From contig JADJMH010000012.1 of the NCBI GenBank assembly GCA_016709675.1, positions 62,001 through 126,000 on the forward strand: a stretch of DNA of 64,000 nucleotides. Direction: 5' to 3'. Positions 8,316 through 17,590 of the stretch are shown one piece after another (within the stretch, counting starts at the first letter, position 1; each line of letters begins with the position of its first letter). The notes below the pieces were generated by a model. The model was not told the DNA's origin, ran no database searches, and worked only from the letters and a program-made list of their open reading frames with translations. The stretch is from Candidatus Accumulibacter proximus (GTDB taxonomy: Bacteria > Pseudomonadota > Gammaproteobacteria > Burkholderiales > Rhodocyclaceae). The translations under genes and the position numbers were made by a program.

Positions 8316-9599
8316 CTACATCATGCCCAGTGTTCTCGGCAGCCAGGTTGACATGATCGGCACGTAGGTAACGACGACCAGGAAGACCAGCATCGACAGC
8401 AACCACGGCCAGACAGCCACCGTCAGTTCGGTGATCCCCATCTTGGTAATCCCCGAGGCGACGTAGAGGTTGAGTCCGACCGGCGGGTGGCACATGCCGA
8501 CTTCCATGTTCACCACCATCAGGATGCCGAAGTGCACCGGATCAATTCCCAGCTTCATCGCCACCGGAAAGAGGATCGGGGCAAAGATCAGCACGATCGA
8601 CGACGGCTCCATGAAGTTGCCGGCCAGCAGCAGGATGATGTTCACCGCCAGCAGGAAGGCGATCATCCCCAGGCCATGGCCCAGCATCCAGTCCGCCAGC
8701 GCCTGCGGGATGTTCTCGTTGGTCATGATGAACGAGAAGAGCACGGCGTTGGTGATGATGTACAGCAGCATCGCCGACATGTTGGCCGAGTTGAGCAGCA
8801 CCCGCGCCACGTCCTTCATCGACAGGTCCTTGTACACGAAGACGGCGACAAAGAAGGCATAGACCGCACTCATCGCGGCGGCTTCGGTTGGCGTGAACAT
8901 GCCGCTGTAGATGCCGCCCATGACAACCACGATCAGCAGCAGACCCCAGACAGATTCGCGGAAAGCGGTCCAGCGCTCGCCGAAGGTTGCCTTTTTCATG
9001 CGGGGATAATTGAACTTCTTGGCCCTGAACCAGGTGACACCGCCAAGTACGCAGGCCAGACCAATACCGGGAATCACGCCGGCCATGAACAGCGCACCGA
9101 CCGAGGTATTGGTCGCCACCGAGTACATCACCATGACGATCGACGGCGGAATCAGGATGCCGAGCGCGCCGGAAGTGGTGATCACGCCGGCCCCGAACTT
9201 GTTCGGAAAGCCGGCCTTGAGCATCGCCGGCATGAGGATCGACCCGATCGCCACCACGGTCGCCGGTGACGAACCGGAGACGGCGGCAAACAAGGCACAG
9301 GCGAGCACTCCTGCGAGGCCAAGGCCACCGTACCAGTGCCCGACCATGCTGGTGGCAAACTTGATCATTCGTCGAGCCACCCCGCCGTGAGTGAGGAAAT
9401 TCCCGGCGAGAATGAAGAACGGAATGGCCATGATCTCGAACTTCTCGATGCCGGTGAACAGCTTCAGGGCGACCGATTCGAGCGGCACCTGGGTAAACAT
9501 GAACAGAAAGCTCAAAACCGTCAGGCCTAGCGAGATCGAGATCGGCATGCCGGTCAGCATCAGGACCAGCAATATCACAAAGATGATCGTGGCATTCAT
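8316..9599 (-). CDS. dctM: TRAP transporter large permease DctM
   Basis: Twelve-helix integral membrane subunit of a tripartite ATP-independent periplasmic transporter. 427 residues. Family signatures: N-terminal VILLVLMLTGMPISISLGL, GIEKFEIMAIPFFILAGNFL, SGSSPATVVAIGSILMPAM, and C-terminal HFGILMVVNMEVGMCHPPVG. Substrate is probably a C4-dicarboxylate or related organic acid given the linked sensor pair, but specificity is set by DctP and is not proven. Start overlaps the dctQ stop by 4 bp. Confidence 0.95.
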   Translation of the reverse strand: MNATIIFVILLVLMLTGMPISISLGLTVLSFLFMFTQVPLESVALKLFTGIEKFEIMAIPFFILAGNFLTHGGVARRMIKFATSMVGHWYGGLGLAGVLACALFAAVSGSSPATVVAIGSILMPAMLKAGFPNKFGAGVITTSGALGILIPPSIVMVMYSVATNTSVGALFMAGVIPGIGLACVLGGVTWFRAKKFNYPRMKKATFGERWTAFRESVWGLLLIVVVMGGIYSGMFTPTEAAAMSAVYAFFVAVFVYKDLSMKDVARVLLNSANMSAMLLYIITNAVLFSFIMTNENIPQALADWMLGHGLGMIAFLLAVNIILLLAGNFMEPSSIVLIFAPILFPVAMKLGIDPVHFGILMVVNMEVGMCHPPVGLNLYVASGITKMGITELTVAVWPWLLSMLVFLVVVTYVPIMSTWLPRTLGMM

Positions 9600-10312
9600 T
9601 GTTGCTTACCTCCCTTGTCCGAATGGTCGCCTGACTGCTCTTCGGGATGGCGCTTCTTGTAGGTCAGGTCATGCGGATGCAGGTTGTCCTCCATATTCAA
9701 GACATTGATCTCTTCCGCAATCGTCGCCTCGTCGATTCCGTCAACATGGCCGTGATCGTGATGCGGCAACTCGCCAGTCCTCAGGAAGCTGACTGTCACC
9801 TGCAGGAAGCGGAAGCACATCAGGCTTGAACCGAGCGGAATGGCGCTGTAGACGATCCATGTCGGCCACTCGAGATCGGGCGTGGTCGGCCCCTCAGGCA
9901 CATCACCCACGTCCCAGCCCAGCCCGGTATAGAGAGCGTAGTGAAAGCCGTTTTCCCACACGAAGTGAGCGCCGAGCGAGCCGACAATGCCGGTGAACAA
10001 AGCGCCAGCGAGCAGACCAAAAACAACGAACTTGGCGCGCGTGCGGCCGGTCATCCGGTTGATCAGCACGTCAACACCAACGTGGATACCGGTGCGAACC
10101 CCATAGGCGGCACCAAACTTCGCCATCCAGACGAACATGATGATGCACAGTTCCTGCGCCCACGAGAAGTTGAGCCCCAAGAGCCAGTCCTGCAGGCCCG
10201 GAATCGATACTCCGGCCAGGTAGCGATGGGCAACGGAAGCAAAGATGATCGTCGTTGCCGCTGCCATGAGGAAGGTGATCAACCATTCCTCGAGATGATC
10301 AAGTATCTTCAT
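9596..10312 (-). CDS. dctQ: TRAP transporter small permease DctQ, with long charged C-terminal tail
   Basis: Four-helix small membrane subunit that joins DctP and DctM. Begins MKILDHLEEWLITFLMAAATTI; AWMAKFGAAYGVRTGIHVGVD-like segment (WMAKFGAAYGVRTGIHVGV) is the DctQ signature. About 238 residues, longer than the usual 160-210 because of a ~55-residue cytoplasmic tail rich in His, Asp and Glu (HHDHGHVDGIDE, then HPHD, then HPEEQSGDHSDK). The start at 10312 fits the hydrophobic N-terminus; longer versions would run through the hairpin upstream. Stop overlaps dctM. Confidence 0.93.
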   Translation of the reverse strand: MKILDHLEEWLITFLMAAATTIIFASVAHRYLAGVSIPGLQDWLLGLNFSWAQELCIIMFVWMAKFGAAYGVRTGIHVGVDVLINRMTGRTRAKFVVFGLLAGALFTGIVGSLGAHFVWENGFHYALYTGLGWDVGDVPEGPTTPDLEWPTWIVYSAIPLGSSLMCFRFLQVTVSFLRTGELPHHDHGHVDGIDEATIAEEINVLNMEDNLHPHDLTYKKRHPEEQSGDHSDKGGKQQ

Positions 10313-10336
10313 TTTCAATACTCCCCCGACTGCCTG

Positions 10337-10371
10337 AAAAAAAGCCCGCTGGGTCAGGCATCCCAACGGGC
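10337..10371 (-). terminator. Hairpin plus T-tract between dctP and dctQ
   Basis: On the minus strand, GCCCGTTGGG pairs with CCCAGCGGGC (one mismatch) around an 8-nt loop and is followed directly by seven T residues (10343-10337). It looks like a partial rho-independent terminator or processing hairpin, which would let the binding protein DctP be made in excess over the two permeases, as is common for TRAP operons. Confidence 0.75.
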
Positions 10372-10394
10372 CATTCTTGTCCCCTCCCTGGTGC

Positions 10395-11408
10395 TCAGAG
10401 CTTGGTCGGATCGAAACCGGTTTCCTTGTACACCGACTGCAGCAGATCCTTGCCGATGCGCGATTCCATCTTGACATGCACCGGCGCCAGCGCTTTCTTG
10501 AACGCCGTACGCTCTTCAGCCGTCAGCGTATGGACCTGCGTCTTGCCGCTCTTCTTGACGCCTTCGAGATCCTTGTCGTTCTGCTCCTTGGCAATCTTGT
10601 TGGCGTACACGGTAGCCTCTTTCATCGCCGTTTCGAGTTGACTGCGCACGTCCGCCGGCAGCCCATCCCAGAACTTCTTGTTCACGATCACCGCATAGCC
10701 CAGGTAACCATGCTCGGTCAGCGCCAGGTGCTTCTGCACCTCATACATCTTCTGCGTGTAGAGATTGGAAATCGGGTTCTCGGTGCCATCGACGACGCCG
10801 GTCTGCAGCGCCTGATACACCTCGGAAAAAGCCATCACCTGCGGCAGGGCGCTGAGCGCGCGGATTTCCTCTTCGAGCACCTTCGACGACTGAATGCGCA
10901 TCTTCTTGCCCTTCAGGTCGGCTGGCATCTTGATCGGCGTGTTGGCCGAAAACGACTTGAAACCATTGTCCCAGAACGCCAGGCCGGTGATCCCCTTCGG
11001 TTCAAGCTTCTTGAGCAGGGTCTGCCCGAGCGGACCCTGCGTCACCCTGTGCAGCTCCTCGTAGTTGTCGAAGATGTACGGCAAGTCAAAGAGTTCAAAC
11101 TCCTTGACGCCCAGTGGACCGAACTTGGCCAGCGACGGGGCGAGCATCTGCACGGCGCCGAGTTGCAGCGCTTCCATCTCTTCCTTGTCCTTGTACAGCG
11201 TCGAGTTGGCGTACACCTCGACTTTGACCTTGCCCTTGGTCAGTTCGGCGGCGCGCTTGGCGAAGAACTCGGCGGCCAGGCCCTTCGGCGTGTCGAGAGC
11301 CACGACATGGCTGAACTTGATGACGATCGGCTGCTGCGCCATTGCCCCGAGAGGCATGGCCGAGAGCGCGCCGGCAACGAGACCAAAAAGCAGGGTGGAA
11401 ATCTTCAT
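10395..11408 (-). CDS. dctP: TRAP transporter substrate-binding protein DctP
   Basis: Periplasmic solute-binding subunit. 337 residues beginning MKISTLLFGLVAGALSAMPL with a Sec signal peptide cleaved near AMAQ/QP. The mature part opens IVIKFSHVVALDTPKG and carries the family core MRIQSSKVLEEEIRALSALP and YQALQTGVVDGTENP, where the conserved Arg contacts the carboxylate. The start at 11408 gives the signal peptide; more upstream codons would not. First gene of dctPQM, divergent from the kinase gene, so probably controlled by that two-component system. Confidence 0.94.
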   Translation of the reverse strand: MKISTLLFGLVAGALSAMPLGAMAQQPIVIKFSHVVALDTPKGLAAEFFAKRAAELTKGKVKVEVYANSTLYKDKEEMEALQLGAVQMLAPSLAKFGPLGVKEFELFDLPYIFDNYEELHRVTQGPLGQTLLKKLEPKGITGLAFWDNGFKSFSANTPIKMPADLKGKKMRIQSSKVLEEEIRALSALPQVMAFSEVYQALQTGVVDGTENPISNLYTQKMYEVQKHLALTEHGYLGYAVIVNKKFWDGLPADVRSQLETAMKEATVYANKIAKEQNDKDLEGVKKSGKTQVHTLTAEERTAFKKALAPVHVKMESRIGKDLLQSVYKETGFDPTKL

Positions 11409-11642
11409 TTGTTGTCTCCTCCGTAAACTACCAGTTGTGAAAATGAGCGGTGCCTGACTTGCGGACGCCAATATCACAAAAAAAAGTGTGGGTGCATATT
11501 GTGGAAAACCGCAATGTGGGCAAGAAGCGCGTTCATGTGCCATCGCGCACCAGGCCGTGCAGCGACTGGCGCAGTCCTTCCGGACGACGGATGCAGCCCC
11601 GGCGTACCCGCTGGCCATGGAACTTCGGTAAGATGAGGCAGA

Positions 11643-13646
11643 ATGAAAGAAGCCTCCCTCCCCTACCCCTATGAACGCCGGCGCAGCCGCCCGCGCCCCG
11701 CTTCGCTGAAGTGGTCAAACTGGTACCTGTCGATCCTCAAGCTGGCGGTCGGACTGCTGCTGGTGCTACTGGTCACGCTGCTGTGGCTGCTGCACCGGAA
11801 CGAGATCGACGAACAGCGTTCGACGCTGATTGCCGATGTCCTGTGGCTCGAGCAGAGCGTCCGCTTCCACCTCGATGGCAACTCGGAGCAATTGCAGCAA
11901 CTCGCGCTCGACCTGACCCGTGCCAGAAACCAGGGCGAACTCTTTGATTTGCGCGCCCGCCACATTCTCAAGAACAACCCGGAGCTACGGCAGTTGTTGT
12001 GGCTCGACGCCGCAGCCAGGACGGTGCATGGCATGCCAACCCAGACCCTGCCACGTCCTGAACACGAGGCTTCCGGCGAGAACCCCGTCAGCCGCTCGGT
12101 TGAGCTTGCACGACTGGGGAAGCCCGTTTACAGCGATGCCTATCGCACCGCAGAAACAGCCCAGTTCGAGGTCTACGTGCCGATCTTCGACGACGGCCAG
12201 TACCGCGGCACCCTGCTCGGGGTCTATTCACTCACTGGCCTGCTCAAGCATCAGGTTCCCTGGTGGTTCGCCGAGAAGTACCAGGTACGCATTGTTGACG
12301 GCAACGGCAGCCTGCTGGCCAGCAAGTCGAAGATCGATGCCTCGGCGACCACACTCAGCTACCCGGTCAGCTTTGACCCGCCGGGGTACGGCATGGTGCT
12401 GCAGGTCACGGCCTACCGCGGTGCCGACAATCTGGCCCAGACGCTGATTGCGACGCTGATCATCATCCTTGCCGGGGCGGTCTTCTGGAGCCTGTGGGCG
12501 GTACGCGGACTGATCCAGCGCCGCCTCTCGGCGGAACAGGCATTGCGCTCGGAATACGCCTTCCGCAAGGCGATGGAAGACTCGCTGATGGTCGGCATGC
12601 GCGCACGCGACCTCGAAGGCCGGGTGACCTACGTCAACCCGGCCTTCCTGCAGATGGTCGGTTTCAGCGCCGAAGAACTGATCGGCCGGGAACCGCCGAT
12701 GCCCTATTGGGCGCCGGAAGAAATGGACAGGACCCTGCTTCTGCACAACAAGGTGCTCGAGGGCAAGGCGCCGCACGAGGGCTTTGAGATCCGTCTGATG
12801 CGCAAGGACGGCAGCCGCTTCGATGCCCTGATCTACGAGGCGCCGCTGATTGACGCCGATGGCAGGCAGACGGGCTGGATGGGGTCGATCATCGACGTCA
12901 CTGCACGCAAGCACGCCGAGGAGCTCGCCCGCCAGCAACAGGAGAAGCTGCAGGTCACCGCCCGGCTGGTGACCATGGGCGAGATGGCTTCAACGCTGGC
13001 ACACGAGCTGAACCAACCGCTGGCGGCGATCACGAGCTACAACGCCGGCTGCCTGAACAAGCTCGAGTCGGGCAATTTCAGCGCCGTGCAGCTCAAGGAA
13101 GCGCTCGGAAAACTGGGCGTGCAGGCGCAGCGTGCCGGCCACATCATCCGTCGCGTGCATGACTTCGTGCGCAAGAGCGAACCCAAGCTCGCCCCCTGCG
13201 ATCTCGCCGAGGTCATCGATGACAGCATCGGCTTCATCGAAGGCGCTGCCAAGAACCGCGGCGTCCGCATCGTGCGCGAGATCCAGGGCATGCGCCCGGA
13301 ACTGCTGGCCGACGCAGTGATGCTCGAACAGGTGCTGCTCAACCTGATGCGCAACGGCATCGAGGCGATGAGCGAGGCGCCAATCAGTCAGCGACGGCTG
13401 ACCATCAAGCTCGGCCAGGTGGATAATCAGATGGAAATCCGGGTCATCGATCGTGGTCCGGGGGTGCCGCCCGAACTGGTCGAAAAGCTGTTCACGCCGT
13501 TGTTTTCAACCAAGGCCGACGGCATGGGCATGGGACTCAACATCTGCCGTTCAATCATCGAATTTCACCATGGTCGCCTGTGGGTCGAGAACAACCCGGA
13601 GGGTGGCTCGATCTTCGTCATCACGCTGCCGATCGGCCGTCAATGA
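11643..13646 (+). CDS. DctB/DctS-like membrane sensor histidine kinase
   Basis: 667 residues: TM1 at about 33-52, a periplasmic double-PAS-like sensor region, TM2 near 265-285, a cytoplasmic PAS (about 300-420, FLQMVGFSAEELIGREPP), then HisKA and HATPase. The phospho-acceptor H454 is in LAHELNQPLAAI; N box LLNLMRNGIEAM, G boxes DRGPGVPPE and GMGMGLNICRSI are intact. This is the DctS type found beside TRAP dctPQM in Rhodobacter-like systems and should sense C4-dicarboxylates. The gene overlaps the regulator by 4 bp and faces away from dctP. Confidence 0.92.
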   Translation: MKEASLPYPYERRRSRPRPASLKWSNWYLSILKLAVGLLLVLLVTLLWLLHRNEIDEQRSTLIADVLWLEQSVRFHLDGNSEQLQQLALDLTRARNQGELFDLRARHILKNNPELRQLLWLDAAARTVHGMPTQTLPRPEHEASGENPVSRSVELARLGKPVYSDAYRTAETAQFEVYVPIFDDGQYRGTLLGVYSLTGLLKHQVPWWFAEKYQVRIVDGNGSLLASKSKIDASATTLSYPVSFDPPGYGMVLQVTAYRGADNLAQTLIATLIIILAGAVFWSLWAVRGLIQRRLSAEQALRSEYAFRKAMEDSLMVGMRARDLEGRVTYVNPAFLQMVGFSAEELIGREPPMPYWAPEEMDRTLLLHNKVLEGKAPHEGFEIRLMRKDGSRFDALIYEAPLIDADGRQTGWMGSIIDVTARKHAEELARQQQEKLQVTARLVTMGEMASTLAHELNQPLAAITSYNAGCLNKLESGNFSAVQLKEALGKLGVQAQRAGHIIRRVHDFVRKSEPKLAPCDLAEVIDDSIGFIEGAAKNRGVRIVREIQGMRPELLADAVMLEQVLLNLMRNGIEAMSEAPISQRRLTIKLGQVDNQMEIRVIDRGPGVPPELVEKLFTPLFSTKADGMGMGLNICRSIIEFHHGRLWVENNPEGGSIFVITLPIGRQ

Positions 13647-14242
13647 ACGCACGCGCCTACCTGGTCGACGACGACGAGGCGATCCGCGATTCACTCGGCT
13701 GGCTGCTCGAATCGCGTGGCGTTGCCTGCCAGAGCTACCCTTCGGCGGAAGATTTCCTGGCCGCCTGGGAGCCGTCACTCGCCGGTTGCCTGCTGCTCGA
13801 CATCCGCATGGACGACATGAGTGGTCCCGAGCTGTTCGACATTCTGTGCGAGCGCGGCAGCAGGCTGCCGGTCATCTTCCTGACCGGCCACGGCGACGTC
13901 CCGATGGCCGTCTCGGCGCTAAAGAAGGGCGCTTTCGATTTCGTCGAGAAGCCGTGCAACGACAACGAACTCGTCAATCGCGTCATCGAAGCGCTGAAGC
14001 TCGACGAGAACCGGCGTGCTGCGGCATCGGGTGCCGATTCGGTCAATGCCCTGGTCAGCCGCTTGACGACGCGCGAGCAACAGGTCATGGAACTGATTCT
14101 GGCCGGCAAGCTGAACAAGGTGATTGCCGACGAACTGCAGATCAGTATGCGCACGGTTGAAGTCCACCGCGCCAATCTGTTCGAAAAAATGGGCGTCCGG
14201 ACAGCGGTCGAACTGGCACAGCTACTGGCAGGCAAGCGCTGA
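13643..14242 (+). CDS. DctR/FixJ-family response regulator
   Basis: 199 residues. Receiver domain about 1-120 with the acidic pair in LVDDDEA and phospho-acceptor D53 (LLLDIRMDD), switch T in FLTGHGDVPMA, K in VEKPCND; then a LuxR-type DNA-binding domain (LTTREQQVMELILAGKLNK, SMRTVEVHRANLFEKMGV). The ATG at 13643 overlaps the kinase TGA, so the pair is coupled. A FixJ-type output implies sigma-70 control, unlike the NtrC-type DctD. Predicted target is the dctP promoter on the other side of the kinase gene. Confidence 0.92.
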   Translation: MNARAYLVDDDEAIRDSLGWLLESRGVACQSYPSAEDFLAAWEPSLAGCLLLDIRMDDMSGPELFDILCERGSRLPVIFLTGHGDVPMAVSALKKGAFDFVEKPCNDNELVNRVIEALKLDENRRAAASGADSVNALVSRLTTREQQVMELILAGKLNKVIADELQISMRTVEVHRANLFEKMGVRTAVELAQLLAGKR

Positions 14243-14262
14243 GCGACGACCCTTCCTGCACC

Positions 14263-15675
14263 TCAATCGGCAGGACGTCGCGACGTAGCGGGCGGCAAGC
14301 ACCCATCTGCCGCCTGCCAGAACACGGCCAGGCCTTGCTCGCCCGGCGGGCAGACAAACGCTGCAGCGCTGCCGATTCCACCCACCCAGACCAGTCGTTC
14401 ACCGCACCACAACAGTGGCAGACGGGACCGTTCCCAGGGCGGCACGGCGGCCTCCTGCAACAGCTTGCGCAGCGTTCGTACGGGGCGCCGCGGATCCGGC
14501 TGCAACCGCTCGCCGCCCTGCCTGCACCGAAGGTAGACCGGCTCTCCGGCCAGCAGGCGACGGTGGATACCCGCGCCGACGGTCGCTCTGAAGGACACGC
14601 GACCGGCCCCCCAGGGCAGTTCCTCCTCGCCACACCAGGGTATTGCACCTGCGGCCAAAACCGGCCGGTGACGGACGAGATGCAATTCGCCCCGGTACAC
14701 ATGGAGTTCACCATCGGGCGTTGCGACACAGGTCTCCGACCCGGCGCTGGCGGTCGCCAACTGGCGGAGGGCCTCGTCAAGCCAGCGCGCTTCGGGCGCC
14801 CGAAAGCCGACGGCCAGCAACTCGGAACGGAGCAGGTTGCGCGCCCTCGGCGCGCTCAGTGCATTGAAGCGGGCGAGATCGATGCGTCCCTGGTCCCCGA
14901 CCACAGCCCGCCGATCCGCCTGCGCCAGTTCGTCAAGCAACAGCGCCGCCTCGGCAAAGTGAGCCCCGGCACGCACCAGGGCCTGGGCAGCGCCGGGAAA
15001 CTGCTGCTCGATGCGCGGCATCACCTCCCGCCGCAGATGGTTGCGTCGGTAGTGCAAGTCGGCGTTGCTCTCGTCTTCAATCCAGGTCAGCGAATGCGCC
15101 TCGCCGTAGTCGGCAATGACCGACCCCCGTAGTGCAAGCAGCGGCCGGATCAGGCACGGGCCGCCGGCCTGTGGCCGTTCGGCGAGCATCCCGGCGGCAC
15201 CCTTGACCCCGGCCCCGCGCAACAGCCTGAAGAGCACGGTTTCCGCCTGATCATCGCGATGATGAGCGAGCGCCAGCCAGTCCGCAGGGCAAGCGGCAAA
15301 AACCGTATGGCGCAGGCGGCGCGCCGCCGCCTCAAGCCCCTCACCGCTGTCTCGCGGCACGGCGACACGGCTGATCTCGAGCGGTACGCCGAGGCGTTGG
15401 CAGGACTCGGCGCAAAAGTCGGCCCAGGCGTCGGCGCTGGCACTCAGACCGTGATGGACGTGCAGCGCAGACAGTTCGCAGGCCAGGCCAGACGCACGCA
15501 GGCCGGCCAGCGAGTGCAGCAGGACAACCGAATCGCGGCCACCGGAAAGGCCGACGCACAGGCGCGCACCATGATGCAATCGCGCTTCGAGAAACGCCGT
15601 GAGAGTCAGCTCAATCTGTTGCGTCGCGGCCGCTGCGGCAGGCTCAGCGCGGCGCCCGCTCTTTGACCCGGCCAT
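14263..15675 (-). CDS. tilS: tRNA(Ile)-lysidine synthetase TilS
   Basis: Makes lysidine at C34 of the AUA-reading tRNA-Ile. 470 residues. The N-type ATP-pyrophosphatase P-loop is SGGRDS at residues 44-49; LHVHHG and AHHRDDQAETVLFRLLRGAG are the substrate and cluster motifs; a TilS-specific C-terminal domain follows (YLRCRQGGERLQPDPRRPV, LRKLLQEAAVPPWER). The start at 15675 overlaps the 3' end of accA by 32 bp. No better in-frame ATG lies after the accA stop, but a slightly later non-ATG start cannot be excluded. Confidence 0.93.
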   Translation of the reverse strand: MAGSKSGRRAEPAAAAATQQIELTLTAFLEARLHHGARLCVGLSGGRDSVVLLHSLAGLRASGLACELSALHVHHGLSASADAWADFCAESCQRLGVPLEISRVAVPRDSGEGLEAAARRLRHTVFAACPADWLALAHHRDDQAETVLFRLLRGAGVKGAAGMLAERPQAGGPCLIRPLLALRGSVIADYGEAHSLTWIEDESNADLHYRRNHLRREVMPRIEQQFPGAAQALVRAGAHFAEAALLLDELAQADRRAVVGDQGRIDLARFNALSAPRARNLLRSELLAVGFRAPEARWLDEALRQLATASAGSETCVATPDGELHVYRGELHLVRHRPVLAAGAIPWCGEEELPWGAGRVSFRATVGAGIHRRLLAGEPVYLRCRQGGERLQPDPRRPVRTLRKLLQEAAVPPWERSRLPLLWCGERLVWVGGIGSAAAFVCPPGEQGLAVFWQAADGCLPPATSRRPAD

Positions 15676-16612
15676 AGGCCATCAGACGCTGCAGACGGAT
15701 CCTGAGCAGGTCGGCAACCGGCACCGTCCCCAGCTTCTGCAGCGCCTCCTGCAATGCCTTCTTGAGATTCTGGGCCATCGCCACAGGCGCCCGATGCGCG
15801 CCACCGGTCGGCTCGTTGACGATCCGGTCGATCAAACCGAGCGATTTGAGACGCTGTGCGGTGATACCCATGATCTCGGCTGCTTCGCTTGCCTTTTCGG
15901 CACTCTTCCAGAGAATCGACGCGCAACCCTCCGGCGAGATCACCGAGTAGGTCGCGTACTGGAGCATCTGCACCTCGTCGCCAATGCCGATCGCCAGCGC
16001 ACCGCCCGACCCGCCTTCACCAATGACGGTGACGATGATCGGCACCTGCAGTTCCGCCATCACGTAGAGGTTGCGCCCGATCGCTTCCGATTGCCCGCGC
16101 TCTTCGGCATCGATCCCCGGATAGGCGCCAGGGGTGTCGATGAAAGTCAGCACCGGAATGCCGAATTTCTCCGCCAGTCGCATCAGGCGCAGCGCTTTGC
16201 GGTAACCCTCCGGGCGCGGCATGCCGAAGTTGCGGAAGATCTTCCCTTTGGTGTCACGGCCCTTCTGGTGGCCGATGACCATCACCGACTCGCCGTTGAG
16301 TCGCGCCAGACCGCCAACGATGGCGTGATCATCGGCAAAGGCCCGGTCGCCGTGCAGTTCCTCGAAATCGGTAAAGATCAGGCGCAGGTAATCGAGCGTG
16401 TACGGCCGCTGCGGATGACGCGCGACCTGGCAGACCTGCCATGGAGAAAGCCTGGCATAGATCTCCCGGGTCAGGATTTCGCCCTTCTTCTCCAGGCGTC
16501 CGATTTCTTCGGAGATGTCGACGGCGGAATCATCCTGCGCCAGGCGTAACGCCTCAATCTTCCCTTCGAGGTCGGCGACCGGCTGTTCAAAGTCGAGGAA
16601 ACTGGTTTTCAT
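15644..16612 (-). CDS. accA: Acetyl-CoA carboxylase carboxyltransferase subunit alpha
   Basis: Alpha subunit of the carboxyltransferase that forms malonyl-CoA for fatty acid synthesis. 322 residues, beginning MKTSFLDFEQPVADLEGKI, the classic AccA N-terminus. Crotonase-like core with GHQKGRDTKGKIFRNFGM, DTPGAYPGIDAEERGQSEAI and GEGGSGGALAIG (oxyanion/CoA region). The start at 16612 matches homologues; a longer frame upstream has no family similarity. The accA-tilS order is common in betaproteobacteria. Confidence 0.97.
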   Translation of the reverse strand: MKTSFLDFEQPVADLEGKIEALRLAQDDSAVDISEEIGRLEKKGEILTREIYARLSPWQVCQVARHPQRPYTLDYLRLIFTDFEELHGDRAFADDHAIVGGLARLNGESVMVIGHQKGRDTKGKIFRNFGMPRPEGYRKALRLMRLAEKFGIPVLTFIDTPGAYPGIDAEERGQSEAIGRNLYVMAELQVPIIVTVIGEGGSGGALAIGIGDEVQMLQYATYSVISPEGCASILWKSAEKASEAAEIMGITAQRLKSLGLIDRIVNEPTGGAHRAPVAMAQNLKKALQEALQKLGTVPVADLLRIRLQRLMAYGRVKERAPR

Positions 16613-16801
16613 CAAGCCCAACCGTAATGGCACGCGTGCGGATTCTGAAGTCGGCAATTGTACCGCGAAAGACTGGCCGTTCGCCTCGCCTGGCGCTGCG
16701 ACCGGGAGATTCTGTCAGTCCACTCGGACGACAGATTGCGGGCATTTCACGATAACGCACGACACTGGCAGCGCGCCCCCCGCCGTGTCGGCACGTCCTC
16801 G

Positions 16802-17506
16802 TCAGCCAGTCGGGATAGTGCGTGTATCGCTCTCGATGTTGCCGTCGACCAGTTCGATCACCCGGTCGCAGCGGGCGGCCAGGCGGGGGTCATGGGTAAC
16901 GATGAGGAACGAGGTGTCCAAATCGGCGTGCATGCGCCGCATCAGGACGAAGACCTCATCCGACGAGGCGCGGTCAAGGTTGCCGGTCGGTTCATCGGCG
17001 AGCACCAACGGCGGTTCGAGGACCAGCGCGCGGGCGATCGCCACCCGCTGCTGCATGCCGCCCGAGAGCTCGCCGGGGCGCTTCTGCATGTCGTTACCGA
17101 GACCGACGGCGGCGAGCATCGCGCGCGCGCGCTCCTGCTGCGCTGACGTTACGCGGCCTTCCCGCATCAGCGCCGGCAGGGTGACGTTCTCAAGCGCCGA
17201 GAAGGCCGGCAGTAGGTGGTGGAACTGGAAAACAAAGCCGAGCACCGCGCGCCGACGCAGGGTGAGGCCGGCGTCGTCCAGCCCGCTCGTTTCCTCGCCC
17301 TCGATGCGGTAGCTGCCAACGGTCAGGCGTTCGAGCAGGCCGACGATGTTGAGCAGCGTGCTCTTGCCCGAGCCCGACGGGCCGATCAGCGCGACGAACT
17401 CGCCGCGGTCGATGGCAAGAGATACGCCGTGCAGCACCTCGGCCTCGTTGGGGAGGCCCAGGTTGTAGCTCTTGTGGATGCCGGCGAGCTCGATCAGCGG
17501 CGTCAT
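16802..17506 (-). CDS. LolD/MacB-like ABC transporter ATPase
   Basis: 234-residue ATPase of the MacB/LolD class. Walker A GPSGSGKST at 42-50, signature LSGGMQQRVAIARAL, Walker B LVLADEPTGNLD, H-loop IVTHDPRLA. Forms a cassette with the FtsX-like permease and the HlyD-like adaptor upstream, all on the minus strand, so it likely powers a MacAB-type or lipoprotein/peptide export pump rather than nutrient uptake. Substrate is not evident. LolD proper usually pairs with lolC/E; the presence of an adaptor argues for a MacAB-like role. Confidence 0.9.
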   Translation of the reverse strand: MTPLIELAGIHKSYNLGLPNEAEVLHGVSLAIDRGEFVALIGPSGSGKSTLLNIVGLLERLTVGSYRIEGEETSGLDDAGLTLRRRAVLGFVFQFHHLLPAFSALENVTLPALMREGRVTSAQQERARAMLAAVGLGNDMQKRPGELSGGMQQRVAIARALVLEPPLVLADEPTGNLDRASSDEVFVLMRRMHADLDTSFLIVTHDPRLAARCDRVIELVDGNIESDTRTIPTG

Positions 17507-17590
17507 GACGGCCAGCCGGGCGCGCTGCGCCCTCTCCCCGTTCGGCTGACCGTACCCCGGGCAACCTGTGCCCGTTTCATCGCCGGCGCC

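Noticed and set aside
11460..11530. TGTGG-type direct repeats upstream of dctP as DctR binding sites.
   Set aside because: Short and imperfect; no known consensus for this regulator to compare with.
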